64,000 nucleotides of DNA from Deltaproteobacteria bacterium (GTDB lineage Bacteria > Myxococcota_A > Polyangia > JAAYKL01): positions 1-64,000 of the forward strand of contig JAUVDV010000018.1 in assembly GCA_030595125.1 (NCBI GenBank), given 5' to 3'. The notes beneath the pieces are model-generated. The model was not told where the DNA came from and ran no database searches. It was given only the letters and a program-made list of their open reading frames with translations. Shown here piece after piece: positions 54,465-63,285 of this stretch. The position numbers were made by a program, and so were the translations under genes. How positions within the stretch are numbered: the first letter of the stretch is position 1; each line of letters begins with the position of its first letter.

Positions 54465-57011
54465 ATGAAACACAAGATCCGAGGAGCCCTGATCACCGTA
54501 TTGGCCAGCTTTGCGCTGGGATTCCTCATGTTCTACCCGAGGGTGCTCGGGTTCGGCGTGGGTCTGGGTGTCGGACTGCTCGCGGTCGTGCTGGTAGGCC
54601 TGCTCGACTTCTTTGGAACTCTGCAAATAGAGCGCGGCGGGATGGGGTCACCATCGGACAAACCGTCTTCGTCGTTTGATCCAGATAACGCAACCCGGTG
54701 GATGCTTTTCCTTTCGGGCTTCAACATACGCGTCCTGTGGATCGGCCTCGCGCTGCTCGTCGCCGGCGCATGCAGGGTCTCCGTGATCGGCACCATGGGC
54801 GCCGCCGCTCCCTGGTCGGGTCCGCTCCTGTTCGGGCTGGGTCTGGCAGCCATACTCGTGGCCCGGGTCAAGCGGCCACGGCCCTTCGACGGCAACCTTC
54901 ACCAGGGTTTTCTCGTATTCGCCGTCGCCACCGCATCCATCATGGCGACCCTTGGCAGCCAGGGCCTGTGGGACTGCTGGGAAACCCATTACGGCGAAGT
55001 CGCCAGGAGACAGCTGGAGCAGGACGACTGGATCAGCCTCTTCTGGGATAGCAAATGGTTCTACTCCAAGCCAATCCTCATCTTCTGGATGATGAACCTG
55101 GGGATGGCTCTCTTCGGGGTCCGGGTGACCCCCGACGAAATATCTCCACACGCCGAGTGGGGCATTCGCTTTTTCGTGGCGGCCCTGGCGATCATGGTCA
55201 TCTGGGCCGTCTACCAGCTCCTCGCCCGGAGGATCTCAAAGAGAGCCGGGCTCTTCGCGGCGGTGGTTATCGGCACCATGCCGCTATATGCTTTCATGGC
55301 CCGCCAGGCCATCACCGACCTTCCGTTCGTGGGCCTCATGACCCTGGCCGTCGTGCTATTTCTCCTGGGAATAACCGTGAAGCCGGGCGCGGAGGTTCGC
55401 CCCTTCGCGCTGCCCCTCGGTAAGGGCCGAAAGCTTCCTCTTTCCGGTTTTCATGCGGTCGTCGCCGGGTACGTCCTCGTGGCGGTTCCGCAATTCATCT
55501 ACCTCGCCACGCGCAGCACCGTCTTCACCCACGGCAACCTGGGCAGGGGCAACGTCAGGGCGGTCAACTCGCATCTCTCCATTCTCAAAACAAACCTCTC
55601 CGATGTGATCCCATCCATTTTCGGAACCAGGCTCGGCGCACAAACCGATATCTCGCTCGACTGGCTACTGCTCGGAATGGCGTATACCGTTCCGTTCCTG
55701 ATCCTGCTGTTCACCCTTCGCAACGAGCGTCGGATCTCCCGACTGTGCTTCCACGGGATGTACCTCTGCCTGGCGCTCTCGGTCATGGCCAAGGGGATGC
55801 CGGGACTGCTGATGCCCATCCTGGGCCTTTTCGGTCTATGGATTTTTGCCACTCCCTGGAAGATCATCCCGGAGAAACGAGGGTTTCGCCTCTTCATCGG
55901 CTGGCACTGGGACAAGGTCAAGCGCCTCGACATGGGGAGAGGCATCGCTCTGTTCCTCCTGGTCGCTTCTCCCTGGTACGTGGCCATGTTCTTCCGCCAC
56001 GGGATGAGCTTTATAAATCGCTTCTTCATCCACGACCACATCAAGCGCCTCTCCGTGGGAGTCCACGGCGACAACGGGACGTTTCAATACTTTATTCAGC
56101 AGCTCGGATATGCCGTATTCCCATGGGTCGCCTTCCTTCCGTTCGCTCTGGTCGCCTGGTACAGGTGGCGCAGCGACCCGAAGTCCAATAGCGAGACATC
56201 GACCTTCGACAATAACCGCATGATCCGTTCCTTCTGCGCCAGCTGGGGAATTCTGTCATTCGGACTGCTGGCGATGATGGTGACAAAATTCCATCACTAC
56301 GTTTTCCCGTTGATCCCGCCCGTGGCGATACTCATCGGCCTCTTCCTGGATGACATCTGGGAAGGTCGCGTCAAAAAGCTCGGTCCAGTGTCGCTCATCG
56401 GAGTAGCCATCCTGGCGCTGGTGGCGCAGGATCTTATTGCTCCGGCGGGCAAGGGGGTGCTCCACGGCTATACCCAGATCGTAGGGCTATTCATCTATAA
56501 ATACTCGCGCCCGTACCCCGACGGCCCCCAGTACGATATCTCCATGCCAATTCTTGTCTTCACGGCTGGATTTTCACTGTTGATGGCGGGCATGGCCAGC
56601 GCCCGCCTGCGACGTGGAGCCGTGGTGGCGACGCTGCTTCTTGCGCTCGTGATGGGACACTGGCTCACCCAGCATCATATGGTCAAGCTGGCGCCCCACT
56701 GGACGCAGAAACACCTCGTGGAGGAGTACTACGCCACGAGGAAGTCGCCCGCGGAGAGACTGGTTGCGTTTCAGATGAACTGGAAGGGCGAAAACTTCTA
56801 CACGGGCAACCGGGTTGTCATCCACGTCTCCACCAAGAACAAGAACTTCGAGAAGTGGATCGACAAGCACCGGGGCGAGCGGCATTTCTTCATCACCGAG
56901 TACAAGCGTTTCAAGAGGATGTCGAGCAGGGCGAAGGCAGCCAGCGGCCCCCTGAAACCATTCGCGGATACCTGCAATAAATACAAAGCCGGCTGGGCGG
57001 ACAAACTTTAA
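54465..57011 (+). CDS. ArnT-like membrane glycosyltransferase (GT83/PMT superfamily)
   Basis: 848 residues with many membrane helices. The first periplasmic loop has WETHYGEVARRQLEQDDWISLFWDSKWFYSKPILIFWM: the D/E-x-x-Y ... E-x-x-R ... KPPL/KPILxFW pattern of ArnT and protein O-mannosyltransferases. These enzymes transfer a sugar from an undecaprenyl-phosphate carrier to lipid A or other acceptors on the periplasmic side. The protein is longer than ArnT (about 550), with extra membrane helices in front (residues 1-130) and between the conserved blocks. The start has GGGAG eleven bases upstream. Acceptor unknown. Confidence 0.8.
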   Translation: MKHKIRGALITVLASFALGFLMFYPRVLGFGVGLGVGLLAVVLVGLLDFFGTLQIERGGMGSPSDKPSSSFDPDNATRWMLFLSGFNIRVLWIGLALLVAGACRVSVIGTMGAAAPWSGPLLFGLGLAAILVARVKRPRPFDGNLHQGFLVFAVATASIMATLGSQGLWDCWETHYGEVARRQLEQDDWISLFWDSKWFYSKPILIFWMMNLGMALFGVRVTPDEISPHAEWGIRFFVAALAIMVIWAVYQLLARRISKRAGLFAAVVIGTMPLYAFMARQAITDLPFVGLMTLAVVLFLLGITVKPGAEVRPFALPLGKGRKLPLSGFHAVVAGYVLVAVPQFIYLATRSTVFTHGNLGRGNVRAVNSHLSILKTNLSDVIPSIFGTRLGAQTDISLDWLLLGMAYTVPFLILLFTLRNERRISRLCFHGMYLCLALSVMAKGMPGLLMPILGLFGLWIFATPWKIIPEKRGFRLFIGWHWDKVKRLDMGRGIALFLLVASPWYVAMFFRHGMSFINRFFIHDHIKRLSVGVHGDNGTFQYFIQQLGYAVFPWVAFLPFALVAWYRWRSDPKSNSETSTFDNNRMIRSFCASWGILSFGLLAMMVTKFHHYVFPLIPPVAILIGLFLDDIWEGRVKKLGPVSLIGVAILALVAQDLIAPAGKGVLHGYTQIVGLFIYKYSRPYPDGPQYDISMPILVFTAGFSLLMAGMASARLRRGAVVATLLLALVMGHWLTQHHMVKLAPHWTQKHLVEEYYATRKSPAERLVAFQMNWKGENFYTGNRVVIHVSTKNKNFEKWIDKHRGERHFFITEYKRFKRMSSRAKAASGPLKPFADTCNKYKAGWADKL

Positions 57012-57056
57012 GGAAGCGTCGACGCGATCGCGACAACCAGTGCCTCGTCAGAGGTA

Positions 57057-58934
57057 CTACCTTTTCCTCTTCTTCTTTTTCTTCTTGGGCTTGGCGGAGC
57101 CTTTGCCTGCGGCGGCCTGTTTGGCCGTGGGGGTCTCGGTCGCGGTCTTCTTGGTGGGTTTCGCTGCCGCCCTGGACTTCTTTCCCGACGCCTTGGCCTT
57201 GGCCTTTGCCTTTACCGTTGCCGTTGCCGTTGCCGTCGCCATCGCCGTCGCCGGCTTCTTCTCCGCGGGCTTTTTACTGGCCCTGGCCTTTTTCTTTGGC
57301 GGGGCCTTCTTGGCCGGCAGGAACTCGGCAAAATCCTTGTCGCTGAAATCCGCCTCGCGAGACGGGAGCGACGTATCGATATACTCGCCCACCGCTCCAG
57401 CTATGTATGAGAGAACGTTGGCCTCGGATTGAAGGAACCCGGATTCACGCGGGCTGTTGATCAACTCGACGGCACCGATGGTCTTTCCCTCGTACTGAAT
57501 CGGAGCACACACTATGCTGCGGGTGATAAAACCGCTCAGCTGGTCGAATTCCGCATGGAACCGCGGATCGTTTTTGGGATCCGAAACCGTTATCACTGCG
57601 CCGGCCCTGGTGGCGAACCCGACGATTCCCTTTGTGAGTGACAGCTTTTTGCCCATCAACTTGCTCGCCGCATCACCCTGCGCCGCAGCCACGTACAATT
57701 CGTATTTCCCCGGAGTGATGAGCATTGCGCTGGCCGCCTCACAGTCGATGAACTCTCTGGCCAGATTGAGCGCAAACAGGGCCGCGTCATCGTGCCGTGT
57801 AACCGAATAGATATCTTGCATCCGCTCGAAGGCTCTCACTATGGCGTCGTCCACCGCCAGCTCCCGCGAGGGTATCTTCTTTTTTTCCACGGTCTCGGGC
57901 TTGGCGACCGGCGCCTGAGTGACCGGAACCAATGGAATTGGGTCCGGCTTGCGGACGGGTGCCGCCGGAGTATGTGGCTGCTCGATCAATTCGGACAGGA
58001 TCGCGGGTGCTGAAACGGGTTCCGGCACCGGCTGCGCCTGAATAACAGGCTTCTCGATAACTTTTGGCTGCAGCACCGGCTGCGGCACCGGCTGCGCCTG
58101 AATAACAGGCTTCTCGACAACTTTTGGCTGCAGTTCCAGCACCGGCTCCGCCGCTGCGACGATCGGCGGCTGGGGCATCCGGCTGAGTCTGATCCCCTCG
58201 TCTTCCGTCAACGGAAACTGGACACTGGCCTTCTTGGGGCTCCACGCTTTCCATGAGAGGGCAGCGATGGCCGGTCTCACAGACCTCTTTTGAAATTCGT
58301 GATCGTAAATCTGAACACTAATGACGAGCTTGGTTCCCTCATCGGAACCCATTGCCTTCAATCGATGGTAGTACTCGACAGCGATCTTGGCGGCCGCGTC
58401 CTTGTTGGTTCCCGGCGCAACGAAAATCAACCGTTCCCGGTCATAAATCGCGCTGCCATCGTCATGCGCGTTGTCTTTCCAGTAGAAAACCTTATGCACC
58501 GGAAGATCTGATGATATCTGGGAGACCACCCCCTTCGCCGGTGCCACGGGGACAACGGGTTGGGGCATTGCCATCGGCACGGCCTTCGGTTCGGCCCTTC
58601 GCGCCGCTTTCGTGGGGGCCTTCGGTTCGGCCCTTCGCGCCGCTTTCGCGGGGGCCTTCGGCTCGGACCTGGGAGGCTGAGACGCCTGCGCCTTCGGTTG
58701 AGCGCTTTCTTCACCCATTGGCCGCAGCATGTACACCTTGCGAGTCACGAAATCGGTCACGTGAACGCTGCGATCAGGCTTGATATCGCAAGTGATATTG
58801 GAAACACCCTGGCCATCCAGCCCGTGCTTGGTCAGCCCACTGCGCAATGCCGAAAACCAGTTGTCCGCTTCCACGGTGATCGAAGCTGCTTGTGCTTCTT
58901 CATCATCGTCGGGAACGATCACCTCCCAAAGCAT
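57057..58934 (-). CDS. GAF-domain protein with Pro/Ala linkers and a Lys/Ala-rich tail
   Basis: 625 residues from ATG 58934, chosen because AGGAGG lies upstream at normal distance and MLWEVIVPDDDEEAQAASITVEADNWFSALRSGL starts a compact domain; the frame is open 35 codons further. Residues of about 75-130 are KAPxKAARRAEP repeats; 135-235 a second folded part (VHKVFYWKDNAHDDG..); 245-345 Pro/Val/Gln repeats; about 360-520 a GAF domain (IVRAFERMQDIYSVTRHDDAALFALNLAREFI, LTKGIVGFATRAGAVITVSD, SIVCAPIQYEGKTIGAVELIN). The last 85 residues are almost all Lys, Ala, Pro and Thr, like a histone H1 tail. It may be a signal-sensing, DNA- or membrane-associated protein; ligand unknown. Confidence 0.82.
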   Translation of the reverse strand: MLWEVIVPDDDEEAQAASITVEADNWFSALRSGLTKHGLDGQGVSNITCDIKPDRSVHVTDFVTRKVYMLRPMGEESAQPKAQASQPPRSEPKAPAKAARRAEPKAPTKAARRAEPKAVPMAMPQPVVPVAPAKGVVSQISSDLPVHKVFYWKDNAHDDGSAIYDRERLIFVAPGTNKDAAAKIAVEYYHRLKAMGSDEGTKLVISVQIYDHEFQKRSVRPAIAALSWKAWSPKKASVQFPLTEDEGIRLSRMPQPPIVAAAEPVLELQPKVVEKPVIQAQPVPQPVLQPKVIEKPVIQAQPVPEPVSAPAILSELIEQPHTPAAPVRKPDPIPLVPVTQAPVAKPETVEKKKIPSRELAVDDAIVRAFERMQDIYSVTRHDDAALFALNLAREFIDCEAASAMLITPGKYELYVAAAQGDAASKLMGKKLSLTKGIVGFATRAGAVITVSDPKNDPRFHAEFDQLSGFITRSIVCAPIQYEGKTIGAVELINSPRESGFLQSEANVLSYIAGAVGEYIDTSLPSREADFSDKDFAEFLPAKKAPPKKKARASKKPAEKKPATAMATATATATVKAKAKAKASGKKSRAAAKPTKKTATETPTAKQAAAGKGSAKPKKKKKKRKR

Positions 58935-59187
58935 ACCAATAACTCCTCCTTGGTTTTCGAGTCCGGCATCAGATTGCATCGCCTTTCCGCGAGCGTGACG
59001 AACACTAGAATACGAATAATCACTCGTCAAGTTCGACATTAATATGACCTCATTTCATCGAAAATCCAGAGTAATTCTTTTTCGGTTACTAAGTGTCGTC
59101 ATCATTAAAAAGAGACCACAATAAAAAGAAACCACTACTAAAATGTACATTCGTGGCCAATTGAGGCAGATTCGTGCCCAATTGACG

Positions 59188-60177
59188 ATGAAACCAGTGC
59201 TTGCAATTACAATGGGGGATCCTTCCGGTATCGGGCCGGAGATTATTGCAAGTTGCCTGGAATCCGCCTCGCGGATCTCACGCCCGATTGTGTTCGGCCA
59301 CTGGCCCACGTTGCAACAGGCTCTCAACGACCTCGGCGCCAATCCGCAAATTCAACTCATGGAGCGGGCGAAACCGGCCGAACCCGGCATCATCGCGGTA
59401 GTCCCCACCGGGCAGGACGGGCCGCCGATTGACGAACAGGGAGATCGATCATCGAGAGCCCAGGCAGAAGCTCTTGAAAAAGCCGTGGACTCGGCGCTGG
59501 AAGGCACGTGCGATTGCCTGGCGACGGGACCGGTTTCCAAGGAGCAGATCTCCCGCATCTCACCGGGTTTCATCGGACATACCGAGTATCTGGCCGAGCG
59601 CTGCGGCCTGGCCCGCGACGATGTGACCATGATTTTCATGTCCGAGAAGCTCACGGTGGGGCTGCTGGCGACTCACGTTCCCATGGATCGAATTGCTCAG
59701 ACCGTCACGACCGAACGTTACGAACGAACGACCGGTCACATGGTCGCCTTGTTGAAAGAGATGCACCCGGACAAACGCCCGCGAATAGCAATAGCCGCCT
59801 TCAATCCACACGCCGGCGAGGGAGGGTTGCTCGGAAGCGAGGAGACCGAGATCCTGGAGCCCTTCTGTCGGGATATCCGTGAAAGAGTCGACGCGGAGAT
59901 CACGGGTCCCACCCCGGCCGATACGGTGTTCCGCGATGCCATGAGCGGACGATACGACGGAGTGATCGCCGCCTACCACGACCAGGCGATGATCCCGCTG
60001 AAGCTGATGGGCGCCGGTCAAACCGTCAACATCACCATGGGGCTTCCGTTCGTGCGCACCAGCCCCGATCACGGAACCGCGCACGACATCGCCAGAACCG
60101 GAGTCGCCGACCCTGCGGGCATGCGCCTTGCAATAGATGCTGCGGTAAAATTATGGCGCGCAAGGGCGAGTGGTTAG
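59188..60177 (+). CDS. pdxA: 4-hydroxythreonine-4-phosphate dehydrogenase
   Basis: 329 residues from ATG 59188, giving the family start MKPVLAITMGDPSGIGPEI; an ATG at 59143 would add 15 residues not found in PdxA. Blocks CLATGPVSKEQI, GFIGHTEYLAERCG, LLATHVPM, AAFNPHAGEGGLLGSEE, GPTPADTVFRDAMSGRYDGVIAAYHDQAMIPLKLMG and VRTSPDHGTAHDIA include the three metal-binding His. PdxA oxidises 4-phosphohydroxy-L-threonine in the DXP-dependent vitamin B6 pathway. The ribosome-binding site is weak. Confidence 0.95.
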   Translation: MKPVLAITMGDPSGIGPEIIASCLESASRISRPIVFGHWPTLQQALNDLGANPQIQLMERAKPAEPGIIAVVPTGQDGPPIDEQGDRSSRAQAEALEKAVDSALEGTCDCLATGPVSKEQISRISPGFIGHTEYLAERCGLARDDVTMIFMSEKLTVGLLATHVPMDRIAQTVTTERYERTTGHMVALLKEMHPDKRPRIAIAAFNPHAGEGGLLGSEETEILEPFCRDIRERVDAEITGPTPADTVFRDAMSGRYDGVIAAYHDQAMIPLKLMGAGQTVNITMGLPFVRTSPDHGTAHDIARTGVADPAGMRLAIDAAVKLWRARASG

Positions 60178-60216
60178 TACCTTCGAAAAATGAGTCCGGC
60201 ACACTTCGCAAAGTGA

Positions 60217-60222
60217 TATAAT
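60217..60222 (+). promoter_or_regulatory. Candidate -10 box for the membrane-protein gene
   Basis: A perfect TATAAT at 60217-60222 lies 28 bases before ATG 60251. No good -35 was found at the right distance, and a small hairpin CACTT-CGCA-AAGTG just precedes it, so this is tentative. Confidence 0.35.
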
Positions 60223-60250
60223 TTCATTATCCACCATGGGAGGGTGCGCC

Positions 60251-61354
60251 ATGAAACGTTCAGCCCGCCTCCGCCCGCGGCGTGAACACCGCGGCAACGA
60301 TACCTGCCGATCTGAATCGGGCTTCCATGTCCATCGGCAAGCCCTGCGGGCTGATTCGGGCGCGAGGCCGCACGGCCTTGCGGCGCAGCCGCATCGTTGC
60401 CGCGTCGTTCACGGCGCGGTGCTGTGTTTCGCGATCTGTCTGACAGTTTGCGAAGCGGCAATGGGCGCGGTTTCAACCTCGAAATGTAGCGGGGATATTT
60501 CGCACCAGACCGCCAGCTATATAGACAGTTCTCTTCGAGCTTTCGTGTCGGAGTTGCCGGCCGATGAACTCGTAGAATGTGTTTTTGAAACCCACGGCGA
60601 AAAGAACCCGGGTGGAATTTCTTTGCGGGTGAAACTGGTTTGTGAGGACGAGGGGACCTTTGAAGAAACCCGGATTGTCACCTCCGCCTCAGGCGCTGCG
60701 CAGGCCCGAACCATGGCTCGCAGTTTGTTGAAAGAGCGTGAGGATTTTTGGAAAAACAGGCCGACCACGGTTGAGATTCACAGCCTTGGGCTCGTCGCGG
60801 AAAATGTAGGTTACAAAGCCAGAGCGTGGCGGGGGATGATCGCTGGGTACGTAATAGCGATATCGGGACTGACCAGTTTCTTTATTGCGCCAATGGTGGC
60901 GACGTTTTCGGACAGCGACATAGACCTGAAAATAATAAATGTATCCGGAGGCATCGTTATACTGGGTAACATTGTCATATTTTCGGCGTATGCGACCCGA
61001 CATCGGGCATATCACGACGCAGAGCGAAGGGTGCGCGCATACCCGGCTATTCTCACCGGGCTTTTCAACGCTCTTCATGCCGGCCTATACGTAGATTCCC
61101 TGATCGAGTTTTCAAAACCAATCGATCCGGATGACTGGTTTCAAATAAGCTTCAAGGGTATTGCTTTGGCGTGTAGTGCCTGGTTGGTTGAAATCATCAA
61201 CCTGGCAGCTTGCACAAATCTGTGGAGAAGAGAGTTTCGTCAGACGGACACCGGCACAAATCTTCGCGTTTCGGTTGCCCCGCTCATTTTCAGGAATCGC
61301 GTGGGCGATACCCGATCGGTCGCACCGGGCCTGGGTGTCGTGGGCATGTTCTGA
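60251..61354 (+). CDS. Membrane protein of unknown function with repeat-encoded N-terminus
   Basis: 367 residues from ATG 60251, which has GGGAGG seven bases upstream. Residues of about 9-56 are Arg/His-rich and are encoded by a palindromic element (60275-60419). A signal-like helix follows (VLCFAICLTVCEAAMGA), then a periplasmic-type domain with one Cys pair (KCSGD and VECVF) to about residue 175, and four or five membrane helices (GMIAGYVIAISGLTSFFIAPMVA, IVILGNIVIFSAYA, FKGIALACSAWLVEIINLAA). The C-terminus is hydrophilic. I recognise no family. If the element were removed, a normal signal peptide would follow the start closely. Confidence 0.65.
   Translation: MKRSARLRPRREHRGNDTCRSESGFHVHRQALRADSGARPHGLAAQPHRCRVVHGAVLCFAICLTVCEAAMGAVSTSKCSGDISHQTASYIDSSLRAFVSELPADELVECVFETHGEKNPGGISLRVKLVCEDEGTFEETRIVTSASGAAQARTMARSLLKEREDFWKNRPTTVEIHSLGLVAENVGYKARAWRGMIAGYVIAISGLTSFFIAPMVATFSDSDIDLKIINVSGGIVILGNIVIFSAYATRHRAYHDAERRVRAYPAILTGLFNALHAGLYVDSLIEFSKPIDPDDWFQISFKGIALACSAWLVEIINLAACTNLWRREFRQTDTGTNLRVSVAPLIFRNRVGDTRSVAPGLGVVGMF
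60275..60419. repeat. Palindromic element inside the membrane-protein gene
   Basis: Arms 60275-60301 (starting CCGCGGCGTGAAC) and 60393-60419 are inverted copies with 24 of 27 matches. The 91-bp middle contains further partial inverted matches, for example GAATCGGGCTT against AAGCCCTGCGGGCTGATTC. The element is in frame and open, so it is translated. Confidence 0.6.
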
Positions 61355-61400
61355 TAGTACACAAAAAAGGTGCCTGCCTCCTTCTGCAAAGACGATAAAA

Positions 61401-61485
61401 TACAATATACATGTTGTACGGCAAAGCTTTACACACAATAAATATATTGTTTTTTATTGACCGCAGTACAATATACATGTTGTAC
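61401..61485. promoter_or_regulatory. Triple operator array of the HTH/Fic pair
   Basis: TACAATATACATGTTGTAC occurs twice without mismatch (61401-61419 and 61467-61485), 66 bp apart. Each is an imperfect palindrome with TACAA/TTGTA ends. A third palindrome, ACAATA-AATA-TATTGT, lies between them at 61435-61450. TTGACC (61457-61462) could be a -35. The array ends 49 bases before the start of the HTH gene and fits an autoregulated toxin-antitoxin promoter. Confidence 0.6.
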
Positions 61486-61534
61486 TATCTGGCGGTCGGC
61501 AGAATGATTCGACAACTTAATTAATAGAAGTGCA

Positions 61535-61999
61535 ATGATGAAAAAGAACAAACTGATCAGAGAACAACTCGATGCTTCGCTCCAACGTTTCAGCCCCCTG
61601 CTTGACGTCACTGCACCTCCTAAAGGTTGGATTCGGGCTATCCGTGACGCACTGGGAATGACTGCCAGACAGTTGGCCAATCGACTCGGTGTCGCTCAAC
61701 AAGCTGTGGCACGTATTGAGAAACAAGAGCTGGCGGGCTCGGTCACCATCAAGACCATGCGCCGGATCGCAGAGCATCTCGATTGCGTATTTGTATATGG
61801 ATTCGTGCCACGCACAAGCCTTGAAGAGACTGTTGCCCGCCAAGCGAAAAAAGTCGCGGCCCAGCACCTGGACCAAGCTTCTCAAACCATGAGCCTGGAA
61901 AACCAATCACTCAGCAGGAGAGATAACGAGCAGACATTATCGGACTTGGTTGACGAACTCATACGCGTGGCTCCTTCAAATTTGTGGAACAAGTCATGA
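61535..61999 (+). CDS. Mobile mystery protein A (XRE-type HTH, probable antitoxin)
   Basis: 154 residues. The HTH core is WIRAIRDALGMTARQLANRLGVAQQAVARIEKQE (32-65), followed by TIKTMRRIAEHLDCVFVYGFVPR. This is the TIGR-defined 'mobile mystery protein A' pattern, always found next to a Fic protein (protein B). Near residue 118 the sequence TMSLEN fits the (S/T)-x-x-x-E-(G/N) inhibitory motif of class I Fic antitoxins such as VbhA, suggesting one protein both represses the operon and blocks the Fic active site. It overlaps the Fic gene by 16 bp. ATG 61538 is an equally possible start. Confidence 0.85.
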   Translation: MMKKNKLIREQLDASLQRFSPLLDVTAPPKGWIRAIRDALGMTARQLANRLGVAQQAVARIEKQELAGSVTIKTMRRIAEHLDCVFVYGFVPRTSLEETVARQAKKVAAQHLDQASQTMSLENQSLSRRDNEQTLSDLVDELIRVAPSNLWNKS

Positions 62000-62583
62000 T
62001 TGATTTCAAATATCCTGAGGGAGCCACACCCATTGATCCGAATGAGGCGGAAGGCCTGCTGCTCACTCACATAACGATGCAGGATGAACTGAATCGATGG
62101 GAACAAGACAACATAGTTGAGGCGCTGGCCTGGGTAGACAAGAAAAGACCAGCGAATATTCTCAACGAGAAGTTCATCAAGCAATTGCACAAGAAAATGT
62201 TTTGTAATGTCTGGAGATGGGCGGGGCAATTCCGTCGGTCTGACAAGAACATCGGTGTACCATGGCATCAGGTTTCGATGTGCCTCAAAGACCTGTGCGA
62301 TGATATTCCCGTATGGATACAGGCCAAAAACGAATCCCATGAGGAATTGGCTGTGCGTTTTCATCATCGGTTGGTGTGGATTCATCCCTTTCCCAATGGC
62401 AACGGACGTCACGCACGTCTCATGGCAGATATTTTTCTGGAGAACGTCCTGCACAACGCGCCGTTTACCTGGGGTAACCGAGATTTGTCCAATCCAAGCG
62501 AACACAGGAGCATATACATCAATGCTCTTCATGAAGCGGACAATGGGAACTACATTCCCCTCCTGGAGTTCGCAAAATCTTGA
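61984..62583 (+). CDS. Mobile mystery protein B (Fic-domain AMP-transferase, probable toxin)
   Basis: 199 residues. The Fic motif is complete: HPFPNGNGRHAR (130-141), matching H-x-F-x-x-G-N-G-R-x-x-R, with the catalytic His130. FIKQLHKKMFCNVWRWAGQFR and NIGVPWHQV form the conserved flap region. Fic proteins transfer AMP (or other phosphate-containing groups) from nucleotides to target hydroxyls, and solitary toxins of this kind stop growth. No inhibitory helix of its own is evident at either end, consistent with inhibition in trans by protein A. The target is unknown. Confidence 0.92.
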   Translation: MEQVMIDFKYPEGATPIDPNEAEGLLLTHITMQDELNRWEQDNIVEALAWVDKKRPANILNEKFIKQLHKKMFCNVWRWAGQFRRSDKNIGVPWHQVSMCLKDLCDDIPVWIQAKNESHEELAVRFHHRLVWIHPFPNGNGRHARLMADIFLENVLHNAPFTWGNRDLSNPSEHRSIYINALHEADNGNYIPLLEFAKS

Positions 62584-62595
62584 GAGAGCGAGATA

Positions 62596-63273
62596 CTAGT
62601 TTCTGCTCTTGACCGGGCGGTAGGGATGCAGGAACGCGGCGAGGGATGACGGGCTGCGGGTCTGGGCGTAGATCATCCCCTGACCCGAAAACTTGGCCAC
62701 GAGGCCTTCACCACCGAAGAACAACGACTTGATGCCGCCGACCTTGGTGATCCCGTACTGCACCGTGTCCTGGAAGGCGACAATGTGGTCAGTGTCGACA
62801 ATGTACTCCCCGTCGCACTTCTTGGGATAGATTGCGCCGTAAGACGCAACGAACACCGTCCCGGGCCCGGTGGCCTTGAGAAGGAACATCCCCACTCCGG
62901 AGAAGAAACCTTTTGCGCCGCCCCACTTGGTGTCGAGCTTTACGTCGGGTGTCGCGGCCACGTACGCCGCCGACTGGATCATGAGCGACCGTTCCGCCTC
63001 CAGCTCGAAGGCGATGATGTCACCCGGCGATCCGGGAGCCAACATCACGTTGCCCTCACCACCTTCCGCAGTGAACGTATTCTGGAAGATGGACTCGCCG
63101 CCGAGCAGCTTGCGCTTGGCCGCCGCCAGGATCCCGCCGCGCGCCTCGGTTTTCATTTTGACGTTGGAGGACATGCACACCATCGCCCCCGACTCCGCCA
63201 CTACCGAATCGCCGTCGGCTAAATTGCAGTCGATGATCGCAAAATCCGGTGAACTCTTTATTTCGTATTGCAT
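62596..63273 (-). CDS. AIM24/TIGR00266-family protein
   Basis: 225 residues with GAGGAGG before ATG 63273. MQYEIKSSPDFAIIDCNLADGDSVVAESGAMVCMS, GGEGNVMLAPGSPGDIIAF and KWGGAKGFFSG are the repeating beta-prism blocks of the AIM24 family, and LVAKFSGQGMIYAQTRSPSSLAAFL is its usual end. Mitochondrial AIM24 shares the fold; the bacterial function is not established. The gene is 12 bp downstream of a homologue, so the two form a tandem operon. Confidence 0.88.
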   Translation of the reverse strand: MQYEIKSSPDFAIIDCNLADGDSVVAESGAMVCMSSNVKMKTEARGGILAAAKRKLLGGESIFQNTFTAEGGEGNVMLAPGSPGDIIAFELEAERSLMIQSAAYVAATPDVKLDTKWGGAKGFFSGVGMFLLKATGPGTVFVASYGAIYPKKCDGEYIVDTDHIVAFQDTVQYGITKVGGIKSLFFGGEGLVAKFSGQGMIYAQTRSPSSLAAFLHPYRPVKSRN

Positions 63274-63285
63274 CTGATCACCTCC

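Noticed and set aside
60275-60419. Integron attC site
   Set aside because: It is an imperfect palindrome of about the right size, but no GTTRRRY core or paired R/L boxes are seen and no integrase or cassette array is present.
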